47,645 nt of DNA from Sphaeroforma sirkka (lineage: Eukaryota > Opisthokonta > Ichthyosporea > Ichthyophonida): the NCBI GenBank assembly GCA_001586965.3, contig LUCW03001557.1:90001-137645 (forward strand), given 5' to 3'. How positions within the stretch are numbered: the first letter of the stretch is position 1; each line of letters opens with the position of its first letter. Positions 1 through 12,878 of this stretch are shown here, one piece after another. The notes below the pieces were generated by a model, which ran no database searches, was not told the origin of the DNA, and was given only the letters and a program-made list of their open reading frames with translations. A program made the translations under genes and the position numbers.

Positions 1-315
1 TATATTCTATGGATAAATAAGAACAGAAAACATACCATACACATGTAATTTATGGCTGCAGAGTGTCACCGACTACGAACGCCACTGATATGAGTGCAGA
101 AAACAGTATGAAACAAGACAAGGGCATCGAAACAAAGGAAGTCACGAGGAAACACGACCACCACATGAACATGCAACATACCCCAGATATGCAGTCAACA
201 ATATCAATACATTGCTACACCAGGCACCAATTTCTACAGGCTACTAAGTACACAGCAGCCACAGGTGACTTAGAAATACAGCAGCCAGTGGCGCACAGAC
301 AGGTCAAACATCACA

Positions 316-408
316 CGCGTATAAACCTGATGCAGCAACAGATAAACGCGTATAAATCTGATGCAGCAACAGATAAACGCGTATAAACCTGATGCAGCAA
401 CAGATAAA
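316..408. repeat. 31-bp tandem repeat, three copies
   Basis: Three head-to-tail 31-bp units (316-346, 347-377, 378-408) each begin CGCGTATAAA and end with CAGATAAA. They differ from one another by about one base. No gene is recognisable around them. Confidence 0.9.
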
Positions 409-490
409 CGAGTCTATTACCCTGGCATTGCAACGCACGATTCTGGATTAGTGACCGACTGGTATGTAACAAACACAAGACATAACCCTA

Positions 491-587
491 ACACTATGTT
501 AGCACAAACGAGTTGTGACATGACACACTATGTTAGCACAAATGAGTTGTGACATGACACACTATTTTAGCACAAATGAGTTGTGAC
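491..587. repeat. 34-bp tandem repeat, 2.9 copies
   Basis: Units at 491-524, 525-558 and 559-587 begin ACACTATGTTAGCAC and carry GAGTTGTGAC. They are nearly identical. This second, unrelated minisatellite lies less than 100 bp after the 31-bp array. Confidence 0.9.
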
Positions 588-1327
588 AAAATGGTAAGGC
601 ACATACCATCAGTGGTCCATTTCTGCTTCGCCTTCCATTCACTTTTCGAGTTGGTTCGAGTCTATGTGATCCAAAATTTAAAAAAAAAATTAAAATTGAT
701 TCTGGTTCGTGCTTTACAACGGGAAATCTAATCCTGGATTGTGTGATTTATGAACTTCCACCAATTTTTATCTAAACCATCTACCATGCTTCTGTTAGTG
801 TTCAGTCGCTCAGTCCCCTTCCCTTGTACCATAATACGCACTTGCTTCAAGTGTGTCTTCCCTTATACCATAGTCTGCACTTGCTTCATGTATGTATTAT
901 TTGGCACTGTATACGTTCAATTCCAAGCAATTGCACAGTGCTGCTACGCCTACCACCGATCAGTGCACATGCAACTCACCTGTCGCTGGATGATTGCAAT
1001 GTCCTCCCCCGTGCGATTGTCTATGGCCACATTGCGACTGTTCTGACTTTGGAACGACCGCGATGAAGCCGCACTTAGGGAAACCTGCCACGAGAAGAAC
1101 AACTCAAGCAATTAGATACTGCTAGCATGCGCATGTTATGCAGACATGGACCTGTTTGGTTATTGAACACAATGCAGATACAGTGCACAAAAAAGCAAGA
1201 TATAGTGGAATATACTCGTAGAGAGGACTGATATGCCAGAAGACAAGCGTCTAAGAACTCTGCATCGAAAGCTTACGGCTACCAGTAGATACGGAACACA
1301 TGATGAGCTATATAAACGAGGTGTGCT

Positions 1328-1370
<43 letters not shown>

Positions 1371-4093
1371 ACAGACAGGCGCTGGGGATGCATACATGCG
1401 GGAGAGCTGCAGTCCGAAGACTTGTACGACAGAACAAGCGCCATTTGAGCAAATATGCCCATCATGTACAAATACCATACATATTCGCAAGCATACCCTC
1501 ACCTCTGAGGAGTTGGGATCGGAATCATCCAAGTATTGGCTCCGCCGTACCACCTCATGACCTACGCGTTTGAATATCTCATAGTTAGCACTTTGGCTGC
1601 GTGATGAGCACGAACAAGGTTCACTTACACTCCATGAGAACTGCATTCACGTACAAACTTAGGGATCATGGGATTTTAAATACATTGATGTGATTGACGA
1701 TACATAGAAAACAAATAAGAGTATCTGGGGGTTCACATCGTTTCTGAGCGATATCGGCCGTGATAAATGCGTGCATGTTTCTGACTCCCAAATAAATCAG
1801 TACTCTAGTGCGATTACGTTGAAGAGAATACGTTAACTTGTGCGCGAAATAGCTATAGCCCATATTCAATCGACTTTTACTGTCTAAATTATGTGTATGA
1901 TAGACCTATAATAATTTTTACTGAGTCTATAGAGTGGAGGATGTATGAATATAGATCGCACAGGGCATTCCAAAGAGAAAAGGATGGATTATAGATAGGA
2001 GCATTGGCGATTAAACAGAACAAGAAACTTATTCAGGCTGCACTGATACATATACGTACAAGCAACCATTGTCTTAGTTTTGAGATACTACCGATTGATA
2101 CCGCCAGGAGTCAGGAGTCAATACAGATAAACATTTCAACAATTAAACAAAAACTGCTAAATACCAGACATACCGTCAACAGTTTCTTTCTGCTTCCTAA
2201 GAAGGGGGCTTCTGCGAGGTTGCACGAATTGAGGTTCCGATAGTGTGTCCATCTGTAACTCATATTTACCTCATAAATGAGTGCCTGTTCCTTGTGAAGG
2301 TTGTACGATTGGAATGTACAAAGCTATGCATAGGTGCCTTTAGTATCTTCAAAATAACGAGTGATCGAGATGAGAAAACAAATCCCCTGGCATAATCATC
2401 ACCTGACTGTTTGTAAAAGGTTGAGCGAAATCGATCTGGTGCGATTGAGAGACCATATAATATAATGTACAACACAGTTAACATTACAGGGTGCTTATAA
2501 GAGTTTGAATCGTTCTCCGCGGACAGGCAGGAATACAATATTACTAATACGATTGTGCATCAAAATTCGCTCATCTTCGCGTCTGGGTACCAAATTGTTA
2601 AAACGTAATATTTTTCACCTTTGAAAGTTCCGTTGTGGTAGGTGTGACGTATATACAGTACCTTGCTTAAGATCTCCTCGGAATGATGTGATGGTAGATG
2701 CGATGTCGGTTTGAGGCCAAATTTTATATTTGAGTTACCACTTTTAATTCGCGTGGTCACTTCTTTGAATCTCTACAACCTGGAGATGTGTGCATCTATT
2801 GCCTACACCTCTTTCTTAAACGCAAGCATTTAGGTTTTAATTATCATGGCATGTCGTCTATCTTCACGCTCTCGTCTCGCTCTCGCTTCCCTCTCGTTGT
2901 GTGTGAAGTGTGAACAGGAGTTGTAAAAGTTGTGCACACTTTAGTGTTCACGGACACACAAGAGTATGTATAAAATTGAGTAATTTCCTAAATAGGCTAT
3001 CTATATTGTCATCACTTTTACGTTAAAACGCTATTTATAGATCGATTGCTTATTTGTTATCATGTGAGCAAAATCGGTCGAATTCGGACTTTCGGCCTTC
3101 GGAGTTCTAATTTTTTTTTCTTCGTTATGGTGTTTTTTTAAAAAACAACTACAAATCGTTTCGATCATTTGTGCAAAAAATATACAAAAATATAGTCTGT
3201 CAATAAAAATAAAAATTGATCTCGGACGAAAGACAGTCGGACAGTCCGACTTCAAGTTCTGAGTTTGGAGTTGGCACTCAGCTACTCAGTTTCAGAAAAA
3301 AAATACGAGTCAAAACTCTAAAGAGATTATGACGCAAAAAAAAGAAGCTTTATGCAAAAATTTCACACAGAAGGCTATGCTTGATGAAGAAAAAAAGTAA
3401 ATCTTTCTTTAAAAAATATTTGATTTTGTTTTCGACCTTCTGTTTTGTTTCTTTTTGTTTTTTAAACAAATCAAAACAAAAATATATATGATAATAAAAA
3501 AAAGGCAAACAATATGATTTTGACCTGAGGGCTGGGGAGGCTGGGCCGCTGGGGAGGCAGCGACAATTTCAGATTTTTCTCATTAAAAAATAAATATCTC
3601 TTTTTGTTTTTGTTTTAAAAAAACAGAACAAGAATATGGTAAATAGAGTAGGCTATGTATTTTGTAAAATATAGAAAATAATTGGTATGTCGGCCATCTG
3701 GTACCAGCCAATAGAAACCAGTTGTCAACCTGTTAAAAGCCGAGATGTCAGAAGTCGCATATTGATATTGATATATAAATATAATGCGCGTAATAATATA
3801 TACTAAAATTATTTGTGGCCTAATTGATCACTGATCCAGTGATCTCTGGTAGGCGATGGCTGATGCCTGGTTTTTACTGATGGTCGGCAACCTCACCAGC
3901 AATAGACTCTATACATATCAATGATCTACTTGAGGTCGGAACATGCTATCAGGTACATCATTCAGACACTTCACTGCAACAAATTGCAAGCAGCTTTCGA
4001 AGTATAAAGTCCACACAGCACATCGAAGTTCTACATAACTAAGTAATCAATCGGAAGAAACTGCAATAACAACTACAAATACGTCAACAAAAT
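588..4093. other. Non-coding stretch, no gene seen
   Basis: No reading frame here shows a recognisable domain or protein-like composition. The content is AT-rich sequence with short homopolymers (notably A/T runs at 3100-3620), one (AT)n microsatellite at 1331-1368 and a short G-rich patch near 3528-3562. Exons too short to recognise alone cannot be ruled out. Confidence 0.5.
1331..1368. repeat. (AT)n microsatellite
   Basis: An uninterrupted run of about 19 AT dinucleotides. Apparent Tyr-Ile repeat proteins across it are artefacts of the microsatellite. Confidence 0.95.
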
Positions 4094-4270
4094 ATGGTTT
4101 GGTGGATTATACGCCGGCGCTTAAAAGCCAAGAGAGAGACTGCAGAGCATCAACAAGGTGCTGTGCACACCAACGACAACCCTGTCAACTCTAATGCTGA
4201 CAACGGTCACCAACAAAACCCGGTCCACGCAGAAGATACCAGCCGAAGACATCACAGAAGACATTCATAG
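4094..4270 (+). CDS. Possible small hypothetical ORF (58 aa)
   Basis: The frame opens with ATG in an A-rich context (AAAATATGG) and encodes 58 residues. The start is Trp-Ile-Arg-rich; the rest is rich in His, Asn, Gln and Arg. A TATA-like GTATAAAG lies about 90 bp upstream near 4002. There is no recognised domain, and it could be a first exon of something larger or chance. It is listed only because its Asn/Asp/Gln-rich composition is less AT-driven than the surroundings. Confidence 0.2.
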   Translation: MVWWIIRRRLKAKRETAEHQQGAVHTNDNPVNSNADNGHQQNPVHAEDTSRRHHRRHS

Positions 4271-5406
4271 TCTTGAGAAGATCTTCCATCGTCAATTGTA
4301 TGATTTTGCAGTAAGGTTTATGCAAATGCAAAAATATTCAAGGGCGGGGCAATACAATACCAAACTGCCATCATGAGAGTTGTGTATACTGTCAGCCATT
4401 TGGAATCAAGTACATGATGACTTGTGAGTAAGTTTGTAACAAACTTTGAAGGTTTCAGCCAATGTACAATAAAACCAGTTATCAATGATATAAATTTTAT
4501 AACACAATCGTCATACTAGATGCCCATGTGCACGCGTCTATATACAATTTCTCCAATTTTTATATAGGTCATGCGTCTGGATAACTCGGGCATTCTAACC
4601 GTAGCGTTCGAACTTGTATTCCTGACATTTCGTACTTGTACAATGCGTTAAAGAGTCATCCAGGAATTATCTTCTATATATTGCAAAAATAGACATCTGC
4701 AGGCAATAAACGGATTAAGATACTATCTTGCGTCACCATTTGTTTCAAGAGAGAAGCTTGCCGGGCATGTACATGCTGTATTGATTGTTGTCGCGGGAAA
4801 TATATCCGTTTTAGAGCCACTGAACGGATTATACAGCTAGAGCGAAATTAGTAATTGCTCAAGAAAATAAACTGTTTAAAAGAAAAAGGTCCTTAATAAT
4901 TTAATCGCTCTATTTAAAGTATGCAATCTCAATTCCCAAGCATACCATAACGGCGAATCAAATTTTCAGGCAAATATATTGATAAGAGATTCTCGAGGTC
5001 CTCAGAGGGTCGTGAGAACTCATCGTGAGAACTCGTTATTTTGATGTTTTCTGCAAGAACAATTCAAAAGAACAAAACTCTCTGATGAGGTCAGGAACAA
5101 CCTAGTATGTCCTACTAATCAATATCACACAGAAATTCCGAGTTAAATATAATGATGCGGGTTTGTTGATTGCCGGGTCATTGATATTATAATACCATAC
5201 AGTAGTACGTTTCTAAATTAAGTTTGTAGACAGACTTGCAGGTCCGAATTTCAAGAGCAGCACAGTTAGGCGACATGTTATACATTTCATGGGGCTTGGA
5301 ACAAACGAGATCTTGATACATTCCGTTCCAACTAGTGTTTGCTAATGTTATATAAGACTATATAAAGCTTTATATCTGATCATCAGACACTACATAGATA
5401 CTAAAT
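4271..5406. other. Intergenic, nothing recognised
   Basis: AT-rich sequence between the small ORF and the 3' end of the minus-strand transporter gene. I see no coding signal or clear repeat. Confidence 0.5.
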
Positions 5407-5412
5407 TTTATT
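5407..5412 (-). promoter_or_regulatory. Candidate poly(A) signal of transporter gene
   Basis: AATAAA on the minus strand, 61 bases beyond the transporter stop codon. Its position suits a polyadenylation signal; motif match only. Confidence 0.5.
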
Positions 5413-5472
5413 TCGTTGATGTATGTCGTTTACTAAATTGATAATGTAAATCTTCTTCCCGCTGAAGTCAAT

Positions 5473-7533
5473 TCAAACCTTGAAGGTAGCTAGTGCCGCG
5501 CTGGTGCATATCAAACTAATCACGAGAAATGCTTTCAAGAATGCATTGCTAGTGATAAATTGGAATGTGTAAGGTGTCTTGTGTTGGTTGGGCCACGTGT
5601 ATATACTGCACATTTCAATGTATATTGGCAGAGATAGACCGATCACACTTCCGGTCAGCCCAACTATAGTCTGAAGGGTATCAATATGAACCATACAAGC
5701 TGCCACAGTGATTGATATGGTACAAATGACCATACGGCAAGCCAAAAATGTGGCCTCACGTCCAAACCTGGCTACAGTCGCTTGGGGCATGCATGACAGC
5801 AGATTCTCACCCACACAGAAGCACGTCAAGGGGAAACAGGAGATCACATTGAACAGAGGGAAACCCAATATGAACAGCTTAATCGCGCTCGCGAGAAGAC
5901 TGGGGAAAGTGTTTGAGGCACATGGTTCGAATCCGTTCCCACAGCCGGTATACGAACTCCACTCGAGGATTACAAGCGGATTCACCTCGTCGAACGCCAG
6001 TGTGCACATGACACCCACCAATACGTAGATGACTGTGGCTACAGATACATAACCTGTGACTACATTCAGAGACTTCGCCTTGTTCTTGAGCGGGTAGATG
6101 GCCGGTGGGACTTGGTACTGTGTTGTGAGTGCGTTGAAGATGGGCCCAAACGCTGCTGCAAACTGGCCGAAGTGAAAGTAGCCCGTGGTGTGCAGTCGAC
6201 TGTCCAACGCATACATCCCATCGACATATAGCTTTCTACCCACCGTAAGAAGCATGATGAAAAATGTGAGACCTCTGTACACTGTCATGATCTGCTGTAG
6301 ATCTGCTAGTGCAGTGAGTTCCTTGTATACCATACACACCATTAGAAAGGTGAACAGGGTTAGAATGGAATAGTATGATCCCATACACTCGACGGATGGA
6401 CTGGCGCTGAACACATCGCAATCGCCACTCAGCATTGTAGAGAAGTACAGAGACGCAGCCGAAGACGAGAAAACCGTGGCCATGGCAAGCGGCGTTCCAT
6501 ATGCAATGATCGAAGCCTGTACAGAAAACATTATTCGTATGGGGTTGTATTATATAATGACAGATGCATGTGAATACCGAGATTTAAGAACTTTAATTAT
6601 GTGTTCACCTGTGGGTTCTTATCCGTTGATAGAAACCATTTTGTAATACTTATTCAATAAAAAGGGTTTTATTCCATAGAACTTATTGCGAAAGCTCGTC
6701 CGGGATAGATATATGATACACGCACTGTATAAAATATTGAAAAATTGCACAAATATAAATTTTCAATAAACAATCAGATCTAGAACCATCCTATTACAAC
6801 TTTTCATACTCAAATGACTCTTCACGAAATTCAATGTAGTTATGATTATACTTGCAACTTACGCGTAGAAGTATGAACAATCGTGGATTAGACATTATGA
6901 AGGCTATATATTCGGATAGTATCTTGTACTCATAATGTGTAATCCACGATTGTTCATACTTCTACATATATGTATGCAAGTACAATGACATCTACATTGA
7001 ATTTTGTGTAGAGTACAAAATTTAATGTAGTTAGCAAGTACTGGATACATTCACATTATTCAATGTATACAATTCTACACATATAGTTTTTCGACAACAA
7101 AAAAGAAAAAATATGCACATGATAAGAGGCATAAGCATATATATATATATATGTTTGTAAATATAAATATATCAGACATGTATTAGCTTTACTTATACTG
7201 TAATACATAAAATAAAACTTTAGACCCACATCTCTTTATGCAAAAAAAAAAAAACATGCCATGTGTTTTACCTGTATTTCATGTATGGATATGTACGGAA
7301 ACATGTACACCCACACAAAAATATCATACGTATGTACAATTCTGAACACAGACACACCCACACATACATATACATGTGCATATATATATATATATATATA
7401 TATTATAATAACAATGTATATACAAATAAATAAATAAATATATATATGCATGTATATATACACAACCATACTTACAATCGTTTACGTAGTAAATATACAT
7501 TTGACACACATACACAAAGAAATGACATATACA

Positions 7534-7573
<40 letters not shown>

Positions 7574-7601
7574 CATATATATAAAATATATAAATAAATA
7601 T

Positions 7602-7635
<34 letters not shown>

Positions 7636-7808
7636 TTTCATATATAACTATATATATAATGATTAAAATAAATATACTGAACTATGGACATACACTTGTA
7701 CAGACATACATATATATATATATATATATATATGTATTTGCATATATAACTATATATATAATGATTAGAATAAATATACTGAACTATACACATATACACT
7801 TGTACACG

Positions 7809-7850
<42 letters not shown>

Positions 7851-8440
7851 GTGCTTGTAGAACATAATATAATTGCAACGGTTTACAATACCTGTGAAAG
7901 AAGTTTGATAATAGGGCCCGCGAATAGACCAGCCAGATCCGAGAAGGAATACACTTGTACACTGCTGATTTCATGGACTAGCTCGGTAGATGCGATCAGA
8001 GTGCTACTCGTTGGGTGCGAAAAGTCTGCGTTGCGGGGTGATCCATGGTCCTCCAGTCTTTGCCTCTTCTCTTTATCAGCCAGTAAAGTAGTTTCCGGAG
8101 CACGTGCAAGGAAGTCAAGTGTGTATATGTTGGTAATGATAGAGCACGCGGCACCTATCAACAGAATACACAACCCTAAGCCTAACCCAGCAGTTTTGAA
8201 GGCGTACGGCAAACTGAAGCTTCCGACACCCACTAGCCCATTGATCAACGTGGAAGATGCAGCTATAGACCCATAGTTGGTGGTGGTTGTGGCTGTGGCT
8301 GTGGCTGTGCCCGTGCCAGTTGAGTCCGCAGACTCTTTGTCTGAAGTCTGCTCCACATTAACATTTAGACCTAGAAGCGGCGTGGTCTCAATTGGAAGCT
8401 TGGTCAATGGCTTCGATACAGCGTCGATGTGATCGGTCAT
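5473..8440 (-). CDS. AAAP-family amino-acid transporter (two exons)
   Basis: Two minus-strand exons, 8440-7892 and 6516-5473, join in phase 0 (donor CACAG|GTATTG, acceptor CTGTACAG|GC) to give 530 aa. The N-terminus is a hydrophilic cytosolic tail with an acidic/Thr-rich stretch and a TTPLLG segment. Next comes the family's first membrane segment with G-x-G-x-x-x-LP-YAF (GVGSFSLPYAF), followed by about ten more hydrophobic segments to the C-terminus. This layout fits the amino acid/auxin permease (AAAP, SLC32/36/38-like) family, whose members carry amino acids with protons or sodium across plasma or vacuolar membranes. Substrate and membrane cannot be told from sequence. The 1375-bp intron holds a long inverted repeat and several AT/CA microsatellites. 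The next gene on the right is on the other strand, so there is no shared promoter. Confidence 0.88.
6823..7008. repeat. Long imperfect inverted repeat (fold-back element) in transporter intron
   Basis: Arms 6823-6900 and 6930-7008 are reverse complements with about 29 bases of loop. The inner 36 bases are almost perfectly paired (GTAGAAGTATGAACAATCG and its complement), and outer parts pair with small gaps through AAATTCAATGTAG. A partial third copy of the outer arm follows near 7018-7035. It could be a miniature fold-back transposon or a hairpin in the pre-mRNA. I see no coding capacity. Confidence 0.85.
7375..7855. repeat. AT / CA / TATG microsatellite cluster in transporter intron
   Basis: Several (AT)n runs (about 7380-7403, 7540-7569, 7620-7634, 7711-7733, 7830-7850) alternate with (CA)n runs near 7603-7617 and 7808-7830. 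A block containing AACTATATATATAATGATTA occurs twice (about 7646 and 7747), so a roughly 100-bp segment was duplicated. Confidence 0.85.
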
Positions 8441-9040
8441 ATTGCTCGTGGTAAGTCACAGTGCGATTTCGACGAGTACTGTCACTATGGGGTCACAATT
8501 ATACGTACATACTGCACATATTTATATATTGAAAGCAATTCATCGGCAGTTGGCAGGAGACTTTATGAGGCGTGAAGCTGTCGGTTGACGACGAAGACTG
8601 CTCGTCGCACTGAGGTGATCGACTGTCATGGTGATTGATCATGTATACAAGCAAGCAAAAACGACAGCAAAATTAAAAATATTTATATCGTTATTTCTGT
8701 CACGATGCAGTTGGTGCAATATTTTAGAGTTTTAGGGTTTGATGTGCTTTCAAAAAAAAAAAATGATCCACATACCATAGGACTCTAGGAGTGATGTTAA
8801 AAAAAAAACGATGCTCTCAAATATAAGTATAAGAAACGGAAAAAAAAACATTTTTGACTGACGGAGGGTCGTTTTTACTTTTGTGTGGACCGGATCAGCG
8901 AAACTTCAAATACACACCCGGGGCAGCGGCCCTCGGGCCTGTGTCCCATAAGTGATATGTCAATACCCATGTGTTTCTGATATTTTCAGACCTCATGCGA
9001 GTTAAATAGCTGGGTTGGTAAACGACACCGACATTTTCCT

Positions 9041-9095
9041 AAACGACATGTACGACGTTTCGGCCGACATGCTGGCAGGGGGATGTCGTCGTTGT
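9041..9095. repeat. CGACATG-rich dispersed repeat, copy 1
   Basis: AAACGACATGTACGACGT followed by TCGGCCGACATGCTGGCAGG occurs here and again at 9896-9950. The block is full of CGACA/TGTCG on both strands and contains CGGCCG, so it can fold on itself. Nearby bases carry more scattered CGACA units. Confidence 0.85.
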
Positions 9096-9895
9096 ACAGT
9101 GTCGTCTGTACCAATTTTGCCAACATATAATTTTTCATTCAAAAGCATTATTCAGCCAATGAAATTGCAGTAAAACTTTTACACCAATGAGTTTCGTGAA
9201 CACAAATTATCAATTACACCTGAAAATAAAACGAAATGCACCTCAAGAATTTGCAAATATGAAATATTCAAATATCCAGGACATTTGTCATTTGACAACA
9301 AAAGTAGAAATAGTAAATACACAAACCCGACAGCCAAAGTGCAACATGATGCATGCACAATAACAATATCATATTATGTGGTTGTTAATTTGATGTGTAA
9401 ACTAGATATGTAAATATGTAGTATTGTAGCAGCTTTTTGCGCGACTTTTATGCTTCTTCATAAGAATTGAAACCTTAAGCTTTGAAGCGATAGGTATACT
9501 GATATTATAAGTGAAGTGGTTCGTGAAACGGTTATCAATTGTCATGTTTATTATTTGTTTGAAACGAATTGTGTTAGCATCTGTAAAAAGTATTTAATCA
9601 TGGTGTTGCGTCGTCGACAAACAGCAGTCCAAGATTACACAATACACAACAAACGCCTACATAATGCGCCCATCCCAAACATACTTCTGCGAGGAGCAGG
9701 GCAAGAAAGTACTCCAAAGTGACCGTTATGAATATAATAAAGTCAGAAAAAATAATAATCGGTACATTGAGAAAAATACTGGTGGTCCTACTGACCTGGC
9801 CTACTGCACCCAGACTATTATGGGGAGAACCGGCACCAACATGTCAGTGCCGACATGTTGGCGATGTCGGTGACGTGTCGGGACGACATACAACC

Positions 9896-9950
9896 AAACG
9901 ACATGTACGACGTGTCGGCCGACATGCTGGCAGGCGGGTGTCGTTGTTGT
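9896..9950. repeat. CGACATG-rich dispersed repeat, copy 2
   Basis: Second copy of the block at 9041-9095, in the same orientation about 855 bp away, differing at only a few positions over some 40 bases. The flank 9841-9890 adds further GACATG/TGTCGG units. Confidence 0.85.
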
Positions 9951-10322
9951 CGGGTGCCTGACCAGTTAAATAGGCGTGTTATCAGTGTCTCAGCCCTGCC
10001 ACTTACTCAGAAGTTAGTACTCGGGAGATTGGTAGGCGAGAGAGAAAATTTAGAGACACAACAAGAAAATGTTTGTCATTGCAATAAATGAATAAAAAAT
10101 GGTCAAAAGGAGAATATTTAGTATTTTCACATTCCTTTTTTGAAAGTCCTCAACAGTCAACAACTCAACACAGCACTCAACAGTGAACAGTGTTTTAGGG
10201 GTTTAAATCCTAAACCCTTAAATACCCCCAAATTCTCGCGGCTTCAAAGATTGCTATTTGTTGTGTGGCGTACGCCACCGTACGGGCTTTGTCCGTTCTC
10301 CCTTAAATTTTACACTTCTACA

Positions 10323-10350
10323 ACATAGTACATAGTACATAGTACATAGT
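10323..10350. repeat. (ACATAGT)4 short tandem repeat
   Basis: Four perfect 7-bp units, then a decayed AATAGTAGTAAATAGTAG tail. Confidence 0.9.
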
Positions 10351-10490
10351 ACAAATAGTAGTAAATAGTAGAAAGAGAGAGGGTCTTCGTTGTGTAATAT
10401 ATTAGTTTCAGAAAGAATGATGAAGGGGAGGAGGACAAGTCGGTACTCGGTAGTTGTCAGTATAAGAAATAGAAGAGTAGTGTGGAGTCA

Positions 10491-10559
10491 CTAGTGTGGC
10501 ACACTGGAGTGTGGCACACTGGAGTGTGGCACACTGGAGTGTGGCACTTTGGAGTGTGG
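10491..10559. repeat. 15-bp tandem repeat, about 4.5 copies
   Basis: Unit AGTGTGGCACACTGG repeated head to tail; the last full copy reads CACTTTGG. The unit includes the palindrome GTGTGGCACAC-like core. It lies about 780 bp upstream of the lipase start. Confidence 0.9.
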
Positions 10560-11338
10560 ACTAACCTCAATAGGTTACACGTTAATAACTTTTATTTATT
10601 TCTGGACACAGCACTCAGGCGGCAGACCGGAGTCTCGGAAATATTCCCAAATGTCAACGTTTAATTATTTTTGACTGCATTTTTTATTCGTTGTACAATT
10701 TATTTTTAAAAAAGAAAATGTGTAAGTCGTGTTTGTTATATTTCATATTTCATATATAACCCCCCCAAAAACAAGGTTTGTATGTAAAATATTTAGTATA
10801 TTTTTAAATATAGTAATATTGGTTCACTCCATAGTCCATACTACTTTTCAATGCTTTTGTTATATTGTTTTAAATAAAAAGCTCACAAATCTGAAATCTT
10901 GTACAATTTCGGAGGCTACTTATGGAATCTGTTATATATAAAAAACATCAACAACAAAAGGTAATTTTTTTGGTCTTATAAGAAAACAAAATACAAAAAA
11001 CAAAAAGATCAACTGTAAATATTACAAAATATTAAATATTTACACTGCAAGTTGCAACTATGTAGAAGAAACTGTATTTACATGTAAATAACAATACAAA
11101 ATGTATTTACGCACATTACACCATGAGATCTAACATGCGAAAGACCTAATTCTATTAAACATCTAGAGTTACATATCTCTTCTCTTGGATAGTCTCAGTG
11201 GTCACAGAATACGTATTTAATACTATTCTCCCGTATGCTTTCATCTGAAGTACAGTACAGACTACGACTGGGAAAATTGTAATACTTTGTACGATTGCAT
11301 ATTCAATATTCGTCAGTGTTCAGGATAAAATAGCCAGG

Positions 11339-11621
11339 ATGTCGATGTGGGATATGGTGAGAAACACAGTTTCTTCGGCGGCAGAATCCTTCACTAATGA
11401 GTTATTCGCCTGGCAGATGCTTATGGCCAAAGGTATATTTACGACCTGTAATGGTTTTGTAATACCTAAGGAACTATTCACTTGTCGTCTTCAAGTCATT
11501 ATTAACGCTATCTTAGTGTTAACATTGACCATTCATTTCAGATACCTTTTAAATCGAAAGCCTATATTGTAATAAGGCATATGGGAATTCATGATCAAAT
11601 GCGCTCACTCACATTTATACG

Positions 11622-11693
<72 letters not shown>

Positions 11694-11733
11694 GCATTTA
11701 TATGTATATATTTATGTATATATATATAATATA

Positions 11734-11802
<69 letters not shown>

Positions 11803-12636
11803 CGTGTATGCATCATATGTAATATATATATATGTATGTATGTAAGCGTATTATATACATATATGTAATATATATATATATGTAATAATAATATATATTA
11901 TATTATAATAATAATATTATTATAATAATATATAATAATAATAATATATATTATGCTAATATCAATCATGCACGTGCATGCATATGTATACATATGTACA
12001 TACATATATGCATTTGCATGTGCATGTAATTATGGCATGCATACGTTTTGTGTGTGCACATGCATGTATTATATGATACATAATGTAGTTGCACGTGCAT
12101 GCATGCACATGCATGCATGCACATCACACATCAACACGTCACCATGTAATAACAATGTCAATACCAACCATTATTGTTATTAATCTTATAATGCTAATGC
12201 ATATATATATGCGTAATATATACATATACACATACATATAACATACATGCACATAATATTAATTATATATTATATAATATTATTATTACATATATAATAG
12301 CTAATGTACATGTATAATGGTATATAACCATAATATGTTATATGATAACATATGTACATGCTGTGTATGAAACATACATATATATATATAATGGTATGTA
12401 CATAATAGTCAACAACACATGTATACCATATTATTATTATGTATTAATATGTATATGTATATATATACATATATTATAATTTATTACATATATTAAGATA
12501 TTGCTTCCATACATACATACATCCATACATATATAATATTACATACATATTACATGATACACGTGCGTTGCTCTGCGTGAAAATGTGTGCATGTGTGTGA
12601 TTATGCATATTATTATATATATATTATATATATATA

Positions 12637-12714
<78 letters not shown>

Positions 12715-12828
12715 TATATATGTGTATATATTTATGTAAAAATCTCACACATACACACACATACATATTTATATTTATAGATATACATACATATATACAT
12801 ACATACATACATATATATGTTTTTACAT

Positions 12829-12878
<50 letters not shown>

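Larger units (their letters stand above)
8441..11338. other. Intergenic between transporter and lipase genes
   Basis: Both flanking genes start here and read outward, so their promoters must lie inside it. I see no further gene. It contains a dispersed CGACATG-rich repeat pair, two short tandem repeats near 10.3 and 10.5 kb, and telomere-like motifs near 8731 and 10193-10230. Confidence 0.5.

Noticed and set aside
750..1066. Cys/Phe-rich 98-aa frame
   Set aside because: No domain, low-complexity composition and two overlapping frames of similar length; indistinguishable from chance.
5708..6421. Open frames opposite the transporter gene
   Set aside because: They are shadows of the minus-strand transporter coding sequence, with no domain of their own.
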